From: an uncultured Clostridia bacterium
GTDB lineage: Bacteria; Bacillota; Clostridia; TANB77; CAG-508
DNA: 41,427 bases
Direction: 5' to 3'
Assembly (NCBI GenBank): GCA_947628845.1
Contig: CANRBK010000004.1
Span: 1 to 41,427, forward strand
Shown here piece by piece: positions 1 to 8,134 of this stretch. Made by a program: the position numbers and the translations under genes. Positions within the stretch are counted from its first letter, which is position 1. The number at the start of each line of letters is the position of its first letter. The notes beneath the pieces were generated by a model. It was not told the DNA's origin. It worked only from the letters and a program-made list of their open reading frames with translations, and did no database searches.

Positions 1-74
<74 letters not shown>

Positions 75-95
75 TATATAGAAAAGGAGAAAATC

Positions 96-848
96 TTGAA
101 AGATAATTTACAAAAATTTTTAAATTTAAGACAATTTCATATATGTATAATATTTATTTTTATTATTAGTATATTGTTTATAGTGGGAGTAATATCATTA
201 ATATATAGCGTAGAGGGAGAAAATCATTTACCATTTCAATTATCAAAAATAGTATTAATAAGTACTATAGAAGGTATTGATATAGAAGATACTACGAATA
301 GATGGAATTTAGATGTTAATCAAAATAATGATATTTATTTATACATAAAAAAAAATGAACAATATGAAGATACAGAAATAATAGAAAGTATCAAATTAGA
401 CAATTTTAATTTTATAAAGGCTCCAAAAGTTGGAAGTGCTAAAATATTAAAACCAGATAGCAATATGGAAGGAAGCATTTTTAAAAATACTAAGGAAAAT
501 GAAGTGAATAATATTGAATTTATAGGTAGTATGGATTCTAGTATAAAAGAACTAAAAATATCTAATCAAGGAGGATTAGTTATTTTTAGATATGCAATTG
601 ATGATTTAGGAAATTATATTTCAAACGAAGATGAACAAATAAATCATAATGAGCTACTAAAAAATCTAAATATTAACAATGAAGATTTAAAAACGAAATT
701 TTCATTTGACATTTATATGTATTTAAATTCAAAAAAAACGTATAAATCTACTATTATTTTAGATTTTCCTATTAATGATATTGTAAATGAAGGAACTCAA
801 AGTACAGAAATTACAGATTTGGAAAATATTGTTTTCAAAAGAATGTAA
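96..848 (+). CDS. Unknown membrane-anchored protein
   Basis: I do not recognise this 250-residue protein. A TTG start at 96 is chosen because AAGGAG lies at 84-89, six bases upstream; the in-frame ATG at 45 lies inside the tRNA. The N-terminus is short and basic, followed by one long hydrophobic helix at about residues 13-36. The rest is hydrophilic, rich in Asn, Glu, Ile and Lys, with alternating hydrophobic residues that suggest a beta-rich extracytoplasmic domain. No cysteine pair, sorting signal or catalytic motif is evident. It sits alone between a tRNA and the SRP RNA promoter. The likely location is the outer face of the membrane (inference); the function is unknown. Confidence 0.7.
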   Translation: MKDNLQKFLNLRQFHICIIFIFIISILFIVGVISLIYSVEGENHLPFQLSKIVLISTIEGIDIEDTTNRWNLDVNQNNDIYLYIKKNEQYEDTEIIESIKLDNFNFIKAPKVGSAKILKPDSNMEGSIFKNTKENEVNNIEFIGSMDSSIKELKISNQGGLVIFRYAIDDLGNYISNEDEQINHNELLKNLNINNEDLKTKFSFDIYMYLNSKKTYKSTIILDFPINDIVNEGTQSTEITDLENIVFKRM

Positions 849-855
849 AAAATAC

Positions 856-884
856 TTGATAAATTTATTAAGTCATTATATAAT
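856..884 (+). promoter_or_regulatory. Sigma-A promoter of the SRP RNA
   Basis: TTGATA at 856-861 and TATAAT at 879-884 are separated by exactly 17 bases. The predicted transcription start, about 891, is just before the base-paired 5' end of the SRP RNA. The promoter may also drive dnaX by read-through. Confidence 0.75.
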
Positions 885-890
885 TACAAA

Positions 891-1019
891 GATATAAAGT
901 TTAATCTTTGTATAGAGGGTAATCCAATAGAGACCTATGAACCTTGTCAGATCCGGAAGGAAGCAGCAATAAGTAGACAATCTTTATGTGGAATACTCTC
1001 TATAGAGAGATTAAACTTT
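891..1019 (+). ncRNA. ffs: Signal recognition particle RNA, small bacterial type
   Basis: The conserved SRP core (TCAGATCCGGAAGGAAGCAG at about 947-966) carries the GGAA tetraloop and the asymmetric loop bound by Ffh. The arms extend outward to a perfect 12-bp closing stem, 896-907 with 1008-1019, and an inner TATAGAG/CTCTATA helix. The RNA is about 125 nt and shows no Alu-like domain, unlike the 270-nt scRNA of Bacillus. The closing stem ends in TTTT at 1017-1020 and may double as terminator. dnaX starts 23 bases downstream, an arrangement often seen in Firmicutes. The ends are estimated from the promoter and the stem. Confidence 0.92.
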
Positions 1020-1041
1020 TAAGTATAAAGGATGTGAGAAA

Positions 1042-2688
1042 ATGGGGTACACAGCTCTTTATAGAAAATTCAGACCAATTACATTTTCAGAACTTGTTGG
1101 TCAAGAACATATAACAAAAACTCTAAAAAATCAAATTATATCAGATAGAGTGGGACATGCTTATCTATTTAATGGAGGTAGAGGAACAGGAAAAACATCT
1201 TCAGCAAAAATTTTGGCAAGAGCAATAAATTGCTTAAATCCAAAAGATGGAGAACCTTGCAATGAATGTGAGATTTGCAAAGGAGCGCTTAATGGTTCAC
1301 TTACAGATATTGTAGAAATGGATGCTGCTTCAAATAATAGTGTTGAAGATATTAGAAGTATTAGAGAAGAAGTAAATTTTTTGCCTACAAAGGCAAAATA
1401 TAGAGTATATATTATTGATGAGGTTCACATGCTTTCGCCAGGAGCATTTAATGCTTTACTAAAAACATTAGAAGAACCACCTGAACATGTTAAATTTATA
1501 TTAGCAACTACAGAACCTCAAAAACTACCAGCTACAATACTTTCTAGGTGTCAGAGGTTTGATTTTAAAAGAATATCAAATGAAGATATAATAAAAAGAT
1601 TAGAAATTGTTTGTAAAGAAAGTAATCTTGAAATAACACAAGGTGCATTAAATATAATAGCAGTTTTATCTGAGGGAGCAATGAGAGATGCTTTATCAAT
1701 ATTAGAAAGATGTGTTCAAGATGGAGAGAATAAGATTGATGAAGATAAAATAAAAGATTTAATAGGAATACCAAAAATAACTTTTATACATAGTATCACT
1801 AGTGCTATTATTGAATATGATATAGATAAAGCACTAGAAAATATAGAAGAAATATTAAATCAAGGAAAAGATTTAAATAATTTTCTATGGGAAATTATTA
1901 AATATGTAAAAGATATTTTAGTATATAAGTCATCTGGAAAGGTGGATTTATATAACGAAGAAGAAGTTGAAAATATAAAAAATATCGCTAATAATATCAC
2001 AAAAGAAAGATTAATTAATTTAATTTATGAGTTATCAAATCTAGAAAATGATATGAAATGGTCAACACAAAAAACTATAGTGTTTCAAGCTGGAATTATT
2101 AAATTATGTTGTAAAGAAATAGGAAATAGTACTAATATAGAAGAAAGAGTTGAAAAAATAGAAAAATTTTTGAAATCTGGAAAAGCTACTACACAAGTGG
2201 CTGCACAAGTTGTAAATGCAATTCCAGTAAATAAAAATTTTGTAAATATACAAAATGAAGTAAATAATACAAATGAAAATACTAAAAAAGTAATAGCTAC
2301 CAATATTAAAAGTAGTACTATTAGTAATAGTGATACCAAAAATTATTCAAAAGACTTAAGTAAAAGTTGGCCTAAAATAATAAATGATTTAAAGCAAAAT
2401 GGTAAAATAGTATTATATACTAATTTAATAAATACAAAAGTTGAGCAAATAGATGATAATGTAGTTGAGATTAGATTTCAAAAAGGAATAACAGCATTTG
2501 GAAAGACTATTTTAGAGAAGCAAGACAATATTAAAGAGCTAACTAATTTAGTTTCAATTGCATGTGGAAAAGATATGCAAATAAGATATATATCTGATAT
2601 AAAGAATCAAGTAGCCTCACATACACCAGAAGATGATATACAAAAATTGGCAAATGATTCTAATATACCATTTAATATAATAGATTAA
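1042..2688 (+). CDS. dnaX: DNA polymerase III subunit gamma/tau
   Basis: DnaX is the clamp-loader ATPase that organises the replisome. The AAA+ N-terminus shows Walker A GGRGTGKT (residues 45-52), four zinc-ligand cysteines at 64, 73, 76 and 79, Walker B with DEVH at 126-129, sensor I in LATTEPQKLP, and the arginine-finger segment LSRCQRF near 167-173. Domain III follows to about residue 370, then a low-complexity Asn/Thr/Lys linker and a C-terminal tau-like domain. The length of 548 aa is normal for Firmicutes. The start is supported by AAGGA about ten bases upstream. It is the first gene of dnaX-ybaB-recR. No strong gamma/tau slippage heptamer was found. Confidence 0.97.
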   Translation: MGYTALYRKFRPITFSELVGQEHITKTLKNQIISDRVGHAYLFNGGRGTGKTSSAKILARAINCLNPKDGEPCNECEICKGALNGSLTDIVEMDAASNNSVEDIRSIREEVNFLPTKAKYRVYIIDEVHMLSPGAFNALLKTLEEPPEHVKFILATTEPQKLPATILSRCQRFDFKRISNEDIIKRLEIVCKESNLEITQGALNIIAVLSEGAMRDALSILERCVQDGENKIDEDKIKDLIGIPKITFIHSITSAIIEYDIDKALENIEEILNQGKDLNNFLWEIIKYVKDILVYKSSGKVDLYNEEEVENIKNIANNITKERLINLIYELSNLENDMKWSTQKTIVFQAGIIKLCCKEIGNSTNIEERVEKIEKFLKSGKATTQVAAQVVNAIPVNKNFVNIQNEVNNTNENTKKVIATNIKSSTISNSDTKNYSKDLSKSWPKIINDLKQNGKIVLYTNLINTKVEQIDDNVVEIRFQKGITAFGKTILEKQDNIKELTNLVSIACGKDMQIRYISDIKNQVASHTPEDDIQKLANDSNIPFNIID

Positions 2689-2707
2689 ATATAAGGAGGA
2701 ATTTATA

Positions 2708-3052
2708 ATGTCAAAAAGAGGAGGATTCCCAGGAGGAATGGGAGGATTCGGAGGAATGAATATAAACAATTTAATGAAAGAAGCAAAAAAAATGCAAGCA
2801 GAAATGCAAAAATCACAAGAAGAACTAGCAACAAAGGAATTTGATGCAACAGCTGGTGGTGGAGCAATATCTGTAAAAGTTACAGGAGAGAAAGTAATAA
2901 AAGAAATAAAAATTAAACCAGATGTAGTTGACCCAGAAGATGTAGAAATGTTAGAAGATTTAATTTTAACATGTGTAAATGAGGCATTAAGAAAAGTAGA
3001 TACTGCACAAAGCCAAGAGCTTGGAAAATTTAATATACCTGGTTTAATGTAA
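2708..3052 (+). CDS. ybaB: YbaB/EbfC family nucleoid-associated protein
   Basis: This 114-residue DNA-binding protein belongs to the YbaB/EbfC family, which forms dimers that coat or bridge DNA. A Gly/Met-rich N-terminus (MSKRGGFPGGMGGFGGMN) precedes the family core: an amphipathic helix around residues 20-45 (LMKEAKKMQAEMQK), then TAGGGAISVKVTGEKVIKEI and the conserved acidic DPEDVEMLEDL segment. The ribosome site AAGGAGG ends about seven bases before the ATG. Its place between dnaX and recR is the classical synteny and suggests a role in replication or recombination. Confidence 0.95.
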   Translation: MSKRGGFPGGMGGFGGMNINNLMKEAKKMQAEMQKSQEELATKEFDATAGGGAISVKVTGEKVIKEIKIKPDVVDPEDVEMLEDLILTCVNEALRKVDTAQSQELGKFNIPGLM

Positions 3053-3105
3053 ATTTTAGTTATATAATTTAAAATTATATATAGTAATAGAAAGAGAGAT
3101 TTATC

Positions 3106-3705
3106 ATGTCACTATATTCACCATCAATAGAAAGACTAATTGAAAGTTTTGAGAAACTACCTAGCATAGGTCATAAGACTGCTGCTAGGCTTGCTTTTTA
3201 TATTTTGAATTGCTCAGAACAAGAGACAAATGAATTTATAAAATCAATAGTAGATGCAAAACAAAATTTAAAATATTGTACTAAATGTTATAATATATCA
3301 GATACAGATCCATGTCCAATATGTGCTAGTCCAAAAAGGGACCAAAGTTCTATATGTGTTGTAGAAGATGTTAGAGATATAATTGCTATGGAAAAAACAC
3401 ATGAGTTTAAAGGAGTATATCATGTCCTACATGGTTCAATATCTCCAATGAACGGAATTGGACCAGATGATATAAAAATAAAAGAATTATTATCAAGACT
3501 TATGGAAGGACAAGTTAAAGAAGTTATATTGGCAACGAATCCTAGAGTAGAAGGAGAAGCAACTGCAATGTATATATCTAAATTAATAAAACCACTAGGA
3601 ATTAAGGTGACTAGAATAGCTCATGGAATTCCAGTAGGAGGCGATTTAGAGTATACGGATGAAATTACTTTAATTAAAGCATTAGAAGGCAGGAGAGAAA
3701 TGTAA
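3106..3705 (+). CDS. recR: Recombination mediator RecR
   Basis: RecR works with RecF and RecO to load RecA at single-stranded gaps. The 199-residue length is typical. An N-terminal helix-hairpin-helix ([17 protein letters not shown], about 18-34) is followed by a C4 zinc finger with cysteines 58, 61, 70 and 73. The Toprim domain begins at ICVVEDVRD (about 83-91). The Walker-like C-terminal motif [12 protein letters not shown] is present near the end. It is the third gene of the dnaX-ybaB-recR unit. A short AT palindrome lies in the 53-base gap before it but has no U-tract, so it is unlikely to stop transcription. Confidence 0.97.
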   Translation: MSLYSPSIERLIESFEKLPSIGHKTAARLAFYILNCSEQETNEFIKSIVDAKQNLKYCTKCYNISDTDPCPICASPKRDQSSICVVEDVRDIIAMEKTHEFKGVYHVLHGSISPMNGIGPDDIKIKELLSRLMEGQVKEVILATNPRVEGEATAMYISKLIKPLGIKVTRIAHGIPVGGDLEYTDEITLIKALEGRREM

Positions 3706-3756
3706 AATATTTGTTACCTTTTAATTTATATATTTTTTGAATAAAAAAGAAAAAGA

Positions 3757-3786
3757 GGAATATTTTTTCAAAAAAAATACAAAATA
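3757..3786 (+). promoter_or_regulatory. Possible forespore (sigma-G-like) promoter
   Basis: GGAATA at 3757-3762 and CAAAATA at 3780-3786 are 17 bases apart. Each differs by one base from the sigma-G pattern (TGAATA; CATnnTA). The position before a sleB-ypeB pair, which is made in the forespore in Bacillus, fits, but the AT-rich background makes chance matches likely. Confidence 0.3.
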
Positions 3787-3814
3787 TACTTAATAAATTA
3801 AAAAAGGTGATGTT

Positions 3815-4288
3815 ATGAAAAAATTTTTAAAAATATTTGTTATTATATTTTTAATGGTATTATCCACAATTTGTATATTTGTTGTGGATAATAGACAAAC
3901 AAATACCATTAGTTTAGCAAAAACAAATAGCACATCAGATGTTCAATTATTAGCAAGAGCTATAAATGGTGAAGCAAGAGGAGAACCTTATGAAGGACAA
4001 GTTGCTGTTGGAGCAGTTATTTTAAATAGAGTTAAAGATTCTAGATTTCCTAATTCTATTTCAGGAGTTATATATCAATCAGGAGCTTTTACAGCTGTAT
4101 CAGATGGGCAGATAAATGTACCAATAGATGAAGGTTCAACAGTTTATAAAGCTGCCCAAGATGCAATGAGTGGTTGGGATCCGACTTCAGGATGTGTATA
4201 TTATTTTAATCCATCAACAGCTACAAATAAATGGATTTGGTCTAGACCATTAGTAAAAACAATAGGAAAACATAGATTTTGTAAATAA
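3815..4288 (+). CDS. sleB: SleB-type spore cortex-lytic enzyme
   Basis: The catalytic domain of SleB/CwlJ-type hydrolases (Hydrolase_2 family, lytic transglycosylase of spore cortex) fills residues 42-157. It opens with the family signature LARAINGEARGEPYEGQVAV, in which Glu53 aligns with the catalytic glutamate, and continues with AVILNRVKDSRFPN and CVYYFNP. A signal peptide or anchor covers residues 1-26. At 157 aa it lacks the N-terminal peptidoglycan-binding domain of Bacillus SleB, as in short clostridial forms. GGTGATG gives the ribosome site. The gene is followed after 22 bases by ypeB, its usual partner. Known role: germination-time cortex hydrolysis. It could instead be a vegetative hydrolase, but the ypeB linkage argues against that. 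Confidence 0.9.
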   Translation: MKKFLKIFVIIFLMVLSTICIFVVDNRQTNTISLAKTNSTSDVQLLARAINGEARGEPYEGQVAVGAVILNRVKDSRFPNSISGVIYQSGAFTAVSDGQINVPIDEGSTVYKAAQDAMSGWDPTSGCVYYFNPSTATNKWIWSRPLVKTIGKHRFCK

Positions 4289-4310
4289 ATAAAAAGAAAG
4301 GATGATTTTT

Positions 4311-5675
4311 ATGAGTGGATGGATAGAAAGATTAAAAAAAGCACATATGTTAAGTATAATTACAATATTTTTAGTTATAATATTGTGCTTAATAGCTGTG
4401 CTTATAAATAAGCAAGAAGAAGCCAAACAAGCTTCAGAAAACTCATACAATATGGCATTTTATGAATTAGTGGATTATGTACAAAATGTAGAAACATTTC
4501 TTGCTAAATCTTTAATTTCAAGTACACCAGAACATGGAGCAGAAACTTTAACAAATGTATGGAGAGAAGCAAATTTAGCACAAGCTTATCTTTCTAGATT
4601 ACCAATAGAGAGTCAAGAACTGGAAAATACAGAAAAGTTTTTAAATCAAGTTAGTGATTATAGTTACTCATTGTCAAGAAAAAATATTTATAATGAGAGC
4701 TTATCAGATGATGATTTAAATAATTTAAAGACTTTGCATTCATATAGTGTTGAGTTGGAAAATACTTTAAATCAATTGTCAGATGATATAAATCAAGGAA
4801 GAATTAAATGGAATGAACTTACTAATAAAGGACAAACGACCTTTGCACAACAAGTAAGTACTAGCTCTTTAGATGGATTTAGTAATTTAGAAGAAAATTT
4901 TCATGAATATTCAGGGTTGATATATGATGGGGCATTTTCAGAGCACATAACAAGTGTCGAGAAGAAAGGATTAACAGGAGAAGATATAAATGAAGAAACA
5001 GCAAAACAAAAAGTTATTGAATTTATAGGTAATAAAGATATAAAAGAAATAGAAAGTTTAGGATATGCAGAAAATGCAGTAATTCCTCAATATAATTTTA
5101 GTGTAAAAACAAATTCAGAAGAAAATGTTAATATTTCAATTTCTAAAACTGGTGGACATATAATATATATGAATTCAAATAGAGATGTTAATACTGAAAT
5201 AATTTCTCAAGAAGAAGCTAATCAAAAAGGTAAGGAATTTTTAATTAATCATGGATTTGCTGATATGAAAGAAACTTATTATTTGAAACAAGATGGAATT
5301 GTTACAATAAATTATGCTTATACTCAAAATAATGTAGTTGTTTATTCAGATTTAATTAAAGTAAAAGTAGCTCTAGATAATGGTGAAATATTAGGGATTG
5401 AAACAACTGGATATTTAAATAATCATACTCAAAGGGATACTTCTAATGTTAAGATTAGTGCTGAACAGGCAAAAAATAGTTTAAATAAAGATTTAGAAGT
5501 TAATTATGAGGGGTTAGCTATAATACCTACAGAGTATAAAACTGAAATTTTATGCTATGAATTTAAGGGAAAGGTTGAAGATAAGGATTTTTTAGTTTAT
5601 ATAAATGCTACAAATGGGAGAGAAGAAGATATTTTAATGATTATAAATACTCCTAATGGAACATTAACAATGTAA
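4311..5675 (+). CDS. ypeB: Germination protein YpeB
   Basis: YpeB is needed for localisation and stability of SleB in the spore. The start at 4311 is preferred over 4302 because GAAAGG lies nine bases upstream. The 454-residue protein has one N-terminal membrane helix (about 12-32), a helical YpeB domain with conserved SRLPIESQELENTEKFLNQ around residues 98-116, and PepSY-type repeats in the C-terminal half (around residues 230-440, with KISAEQAK-like repeat starts). It is adjacent to sleB in one unit and ends in an intrinsic terminator. The length matches the family. Confidence 0.93.
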   Translation: MSGWIERLKKAHMLSIITIFLVIILCLIAVLINKQEEAKQASENSYNMAFYELVDYVQNVETFLAKSLISSTPEHGAETLTNVWREANLAQAYLSRLPIESQELENTEKFLNQVSDYSYSLSRKNIYNESLSDDDLNNLKTLHSYSVELENTLNQLSDDINQGRIKWNELTNKGQTTFAQQVSTSSLDGFSNLEENFHEYSGLIYDGAFSEHITSVEKKGLTGEDINEETAKQKVIEFIGNKDIKEIESLGYAENAVIPQYNFSVKTNSEENVNISISKTGGHIIYMNSNRDVNTEIISQEEANQKGKEFLINHGFADMKETYYLKQDGIVTINYAYTQNNVVVYSDLIKVKVALDNGEILGIETTGYLNNHTQRDTSNVKISAEQAKNSLNKDLEVNYEGLAIIPTEYKTEILCYEFKGKVEDKDFLVYINATNGREEDILMIINTPNGTLTM

Positions 5676-5681
5676 AAAAGT

Positions 5682-5717
5682 GGGGAAAGGAAAAAATATT
5701 CCAATCCCCCTCTTTTT
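5682..5717 (+). terminator. Intrinsic terminator of sleB-ypeB
   Basis: GGGG (5682-5685) pairs with CCCC (5706-5709), and an inner GGAA/TTCC stem is present. The hairpin is followed by TCTTTTT. It lies seven bases after the ypeB stop codon. Confidence 0.8.
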
Positions 5718-5721
5718 ATGT

Positions 5722-6115
5722 TGAGCATTTGCCATAGAAGTATAAGTATCTTTTTGAAAGTTAACTATTCATTGCGTTCAAAAAGAAATTTTAATATAAA
5801 AAATCGAGCCTCTTTCACTCAGGCTAAAATGATTACTAATATATTCTTTTAAATGAAACGACGAATGTGCCGTGGAATGGCTGTAGAAATTCTAAATAAA
5901 ATCAATTAGGGAATCTCGTTACACGAGGGCGCTGATTGATTTTATCTAGAATTTCTAGGACATGTATCAAGCCGAGGAGTGTAAAGCAAAAGAATATATT
6001 AGTAATCATTTTTCCGTGAACATCCCTCAATTTTTTATATAAGAATTTCTACTTTTTCACTTCAATCAAACGTTAACTTTCAAAAAGATACTTATACTTC
6101 TATGGCAAAGGCTCA
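5722..6115. repeat. 394-bp nested inverted repeat; candidate large structured RNA or MITE-like element
   Basis: Three nested pairs of arms are visible. The outer arms 5722-5765 and 6072-6115 match over 44 bases with a single mismatch, the inner 38 being perfect. Middle arms 5826-5850 and 5988-6012 match perfectly over 25 bases. Inner arms 5884-5906 and 5935-5957 match over 23 bases with one mismatch. The stretches between outer and middle arms (5766-5825, 6013-6071) are also partly complementary. Two interior segments, 5851-5883 and 5958-5987, are not, and they are richer in G and C than the surroundings. The apical part 5907-5934 contains a CTCG/CGAG mini-hairpin. No open frame or transposase is present, and no clear target duplication flanks it. 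I cannot assign it to a known family. Confidence 0.85.
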
Positions 6116-6120
6116 GTATC

Positions 6121-6146
6121 AAAAAAGGGAAAATGTTTTCCCTTTT
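6121..6146 (-). terminator. Intrinsic terminator of the VanW-family gene
   Basis: On the minus strand AAAAGGGAAAA pairs with TTTTCCCTTTT across a tiny loop and runs into TTTTTT. The hairpin overlaps the TAA stop codon at 6145-6147. Confidence 0.75.
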
Positions 6147-6993
6147 AATGTCTTTTATATGTATCTCTTGAAAGAACTTCTGTGCTAATAATATTACCAT
6201 TCTTTTTTAAAGTCTTATAAGCTTCAGAATATATATAATTTAAAGTTGTACCAGTTATCTTAGAAGAAACTTCTACTTCATAATCATTTGCGGATTTTAA
6301 ACCATAAATTTGAAAACTAGCAATTCCATTTGAAACAGAACAAACTAATTTAATAGGATACTCACGATTATTTTTAAATTGAAAATCAATATTTCCATAA
6401 ACAACAGTTGCATCTCTACTTGCATTTGCATACGAAGGTACAAATTGATGGTTACTTCTTTGTAGGACTTCTAAATTTGCATATAATACAGCATTATAAA
6501 GAGTTGTAGTAATTTGACAAATTCCTCCTCCAATACCATTTTCAACTTTACCACTTACATATATAGGAGCTTCTTTATATCCAGCTTCTATTGTTCTTTC
6601 ACCAACAATTTTATTATATGAAAATATTTCTCCAGGCATTAAGACCATTCCATTTATTTTATTAGCTGCTAAAATTAAATTTGTTGTACGATTTTTATTA
6701 CTTGCAGCATATTTTGTTGAAAATTGAGATAATAAATCTGGAAATGCTTCTATCCCTATCATATTTGTAGTAACATTAGGGTATAATATTTTTAATGGGA
6801 TAGTATATTCTTTATTATCATCTTTTAATAAATTTTTAGCTTCGTCAATAGAAATCGCAAAGTCTACGCCATTTTCGCTTGGAACAATACTATATGGATT
6901 TTGTACATAAGAAGCATTTACTGGTTCTTTATGTATTTCATTATAAATATCGTCTATGTTTATTTCTCCTGGAGAACTTTCTTCAACTAACAA
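6145..6993 (-). CDS. VanW-family protein, C-terminal part (frameshifted gene)
   Basis: This is the catalytic-type half of a VanW/YoaR-like protein. The VanW domain lies at about residues 85-225 and is marked by LMPGEIFSYNKIVGERT, ENGIGGGICQITTTLYNAVL, SNHQFVPSYANASRDATVVYG-like segments and the FKNNREYPI strand. The frame stays open upstream to about 7190 but has no start codon before the TTG at 6993. That upstream stretch encodes sequence that continues the neighbouring N-terminal fragment perfectly. Deleting one T from the TTTTT run at about 7196-7200 joins the two into one protein of roughly 510 residues. VanW proteins are exported, wall-associated and of uncertain biochemical role; the name does not imply vancomycin resistance. 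Confidence 0.85.
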   Translation of the reverse strand: MLVEESSPGEINIDDIYNEIHKEPVNASYVQNPYSIVPSENGVDFAISIDEAKNLLKDDNKEYTIPLKILYPNVTTNMIGIEAFPDLLSQFSTKYAASNKNRTTNLILAANKINGMVLMPGEIFSYNKIVGERTIEAGYKEAPIYVSGKVENGIGGGICQITTTLYNAVLYANLEVLQRSNHQFVPSYANASRDATVVYGNIDFQFKNNREYPIKLVCSVSNGIASFQIYGLKSANDYEVEVSSKITGTTLNYIYSEAYKTLKKNGNIISTEVLSRDTYKRH

Positions 6994-7192
6994 TTCTATT
7001 GCATTATTTTTAACATTTAAATTATAAATATTATCTTTTATAGAATTTGCTGTTTCATCTATTTTTATTACACAACCTTTTGAACCTTTTGTAATAATTA
7101 AATTAGTATCTTCAATATAGTAGCTATTTTCAGTAACTTTATCTGGTAATTTTGCTGAAATATCTTGTAAATAATACGCTAATTGATTATCA

Positions 7193-7675
7193 TCAATTGA
7201 AAAACCGTGGTTCTATATTAATCTTTGAAAATAATGATTTTATGCTTGTAAAATTATTTTCTAATATATTTCCATTTTTGCCTATTTGATATGCCATTTC
7301 AACAGCTTCATCAACATTAAAATATATTGATAATTGTGATGATGAAAGTGATGTTTCAAAATCCTCATGTTTTAATGTAATTTCTTCAGGAATTGAAGAA
7401 TTTATGTATTCTGATACTTTTTCTTTAGCTTCCTCCCTTGAAAGTCCAGAAACATTAACACCTTTTATATAAACACCAGATATTATATTTTTAGTATTTG
7501 TATTTATTAAACAAAAAATGCAAAAACAAATTAATATAATTAATATAAAAATAAAAGAGATATATAATGAAATTATTAAAACATCAGAATTCTTTTTGTA
7601 TTCGTATTTATTTTCTATAGATGAACTTATTTCTTCTTTTGTTATTGTTAAATTATCTTTTTCTTTTACTTCCAT
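7193..7675 (-). CDS. VanW-family protein, N-terminal part (frameshifted gene)
   Basis: This 160-residue fragment has a cytoplasmic charged N-terminus, one membrane helix at about residues 34-57, and the start of the PG_binding_4-type domain that normally precedes VanW domains. Typical features are GVYIKGVNVSGLSREEAKE and the following alternating strands. It ends in INIEPRFFN and a TGA, where the other frame would continue as FSIDDNQLAYYLQDIS, the standard continuation of this domain. GGAGTAATT provides a ribosome site. The break is a +1 base in a T5 run (observation). Sequencing error, recent pseudogenisation and reversible slippage all remain possible. Confidence 0.85.
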   Translation of the reverse strand: MEVKEKDNLTITKEEISSSIENKYEYKKNSDVLIISLYISFIFILIILICFCIFCLINTNTKNIISGVYIKGVNVSGLSREEAKEKVSEYINSSIPEEITLKHEDFETSLSSSQLSIYFNVDEAVEMAYQIGKNGNILENNFTSIKSLFSKINIEPRFFN

Positions 7676-7829
7676 AATTACTCCTTATTTATATAGTATA
7701 TCACGATTTGGAAAATTTTACTACTACAAATTTTATTAAAAACACATAAAATTGCCAAAATAATAATATTTTTTTTGTTAATAATAATATTGATAAAACT
7801 TAAATAAGGTTTATCAGAAGGAGGATGTT

Positions 7830-8009
7830 ATGTCTAGAAATAGTAAATTAATATCTGAAAATTTAAGAGAAGAAATTGCTAAAGAATTAGGTGTTTATGA
7901 TCAAGTAAAAAAAGATGGTGGTAGCTGGGCAGGTGTATCATCAAGAGATTGTGGTAATATAGTTACAAAAGCAATAGAAATAGCAAATCGTTCAGTAGAA
8001 AATAAATAG
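7830..8009 (+). CDS. Small acid-soluble spore protein, alpha/beta type
   Basis: This 59-codon gene encodes a DNA-coating spore protein that protects spore DNA and is degraded at germination. Family signatures are LREEIAKELGVYDQV (residues 12-26), which contains the EIA protease-cleavage context, then GSWAGVSSRDCGNIVTKAIE (31-50). A strong AAGGAGG at 7818-7824 precedes the ATG by five bases. An intrinsic terminator follows, so it is monocistronic. A short inverted repeat (TGATAAA...TTTATCA, about 7792-7816) overlaps the leader. No confident sigma-G promoter was found in the 154 bases upstream. Confidence 0.9.
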   Translation: MSRNSKLISENLREEIAKELGVYDQVKKDGGSWAGVSSRDCGNIVTKAIEIANRSVENK

Positions 8010-8031
8010 TGAATTTTAGCAATATTAAACC

Positions 8032-8069
8032 AAAGCTATTAAATGTTTATTCATTTGATAGCTTTTTTT
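8032..8069 (+). terminator. Intrinsic terminator of the SASP gene
   Basis: AAAGCTATTAAATG pairs with CATTTGATAGCTTT around a six-base loop and is followed by a run of T. Confidence 0.85.
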
Positions 8070-8078
8070 AAATTTTAA

Positions 8079-8107
8079 TTGCCAAATAAAAAAAAAAAGC
8101 ATATAAT
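8079..8107 (+). promoter_or_regulatory. Sigma-A promoter of murF-ddl
   Basis: TTGCCA (8079-8084), a 17-base spacer that is mostly A, and TATAAT (8102-8107). The murF start lies 27 bases further on. Confidence 0.75.
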
Positions 8108-8134
8108 CTATCAAGAATAAAATGAGGTGATTAA

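Noticed and set aside
2148-2166. Possible programmed frameshift in dnaX at a six-A run followed by TAG in another frame
   Set aside because: The run is short, no stem-loop or internal ribosome-like stimulator is evident, and such runs are common in this AT-rich gene.
3053-3105. Terminator between ybaB and recR
   Set aside because: The AT palindrome has no GC stem and no T tail, so co-transcription is more likely.
5722-6115. Group II or group I intron remnant
   Set aside because: No domain V-like hairpin, no maturase remnant and the extreme symmetry do not fit an intron.
6145-7675. Vancomycin resistance cluster (VanW with nearby ddl)
   Set aside because: No vanHAX/vanS/vanR genes; ddl keeps the D-Ala-type tyrosine; VanW-family genes are common and unrelated to resistance in most clostridia.
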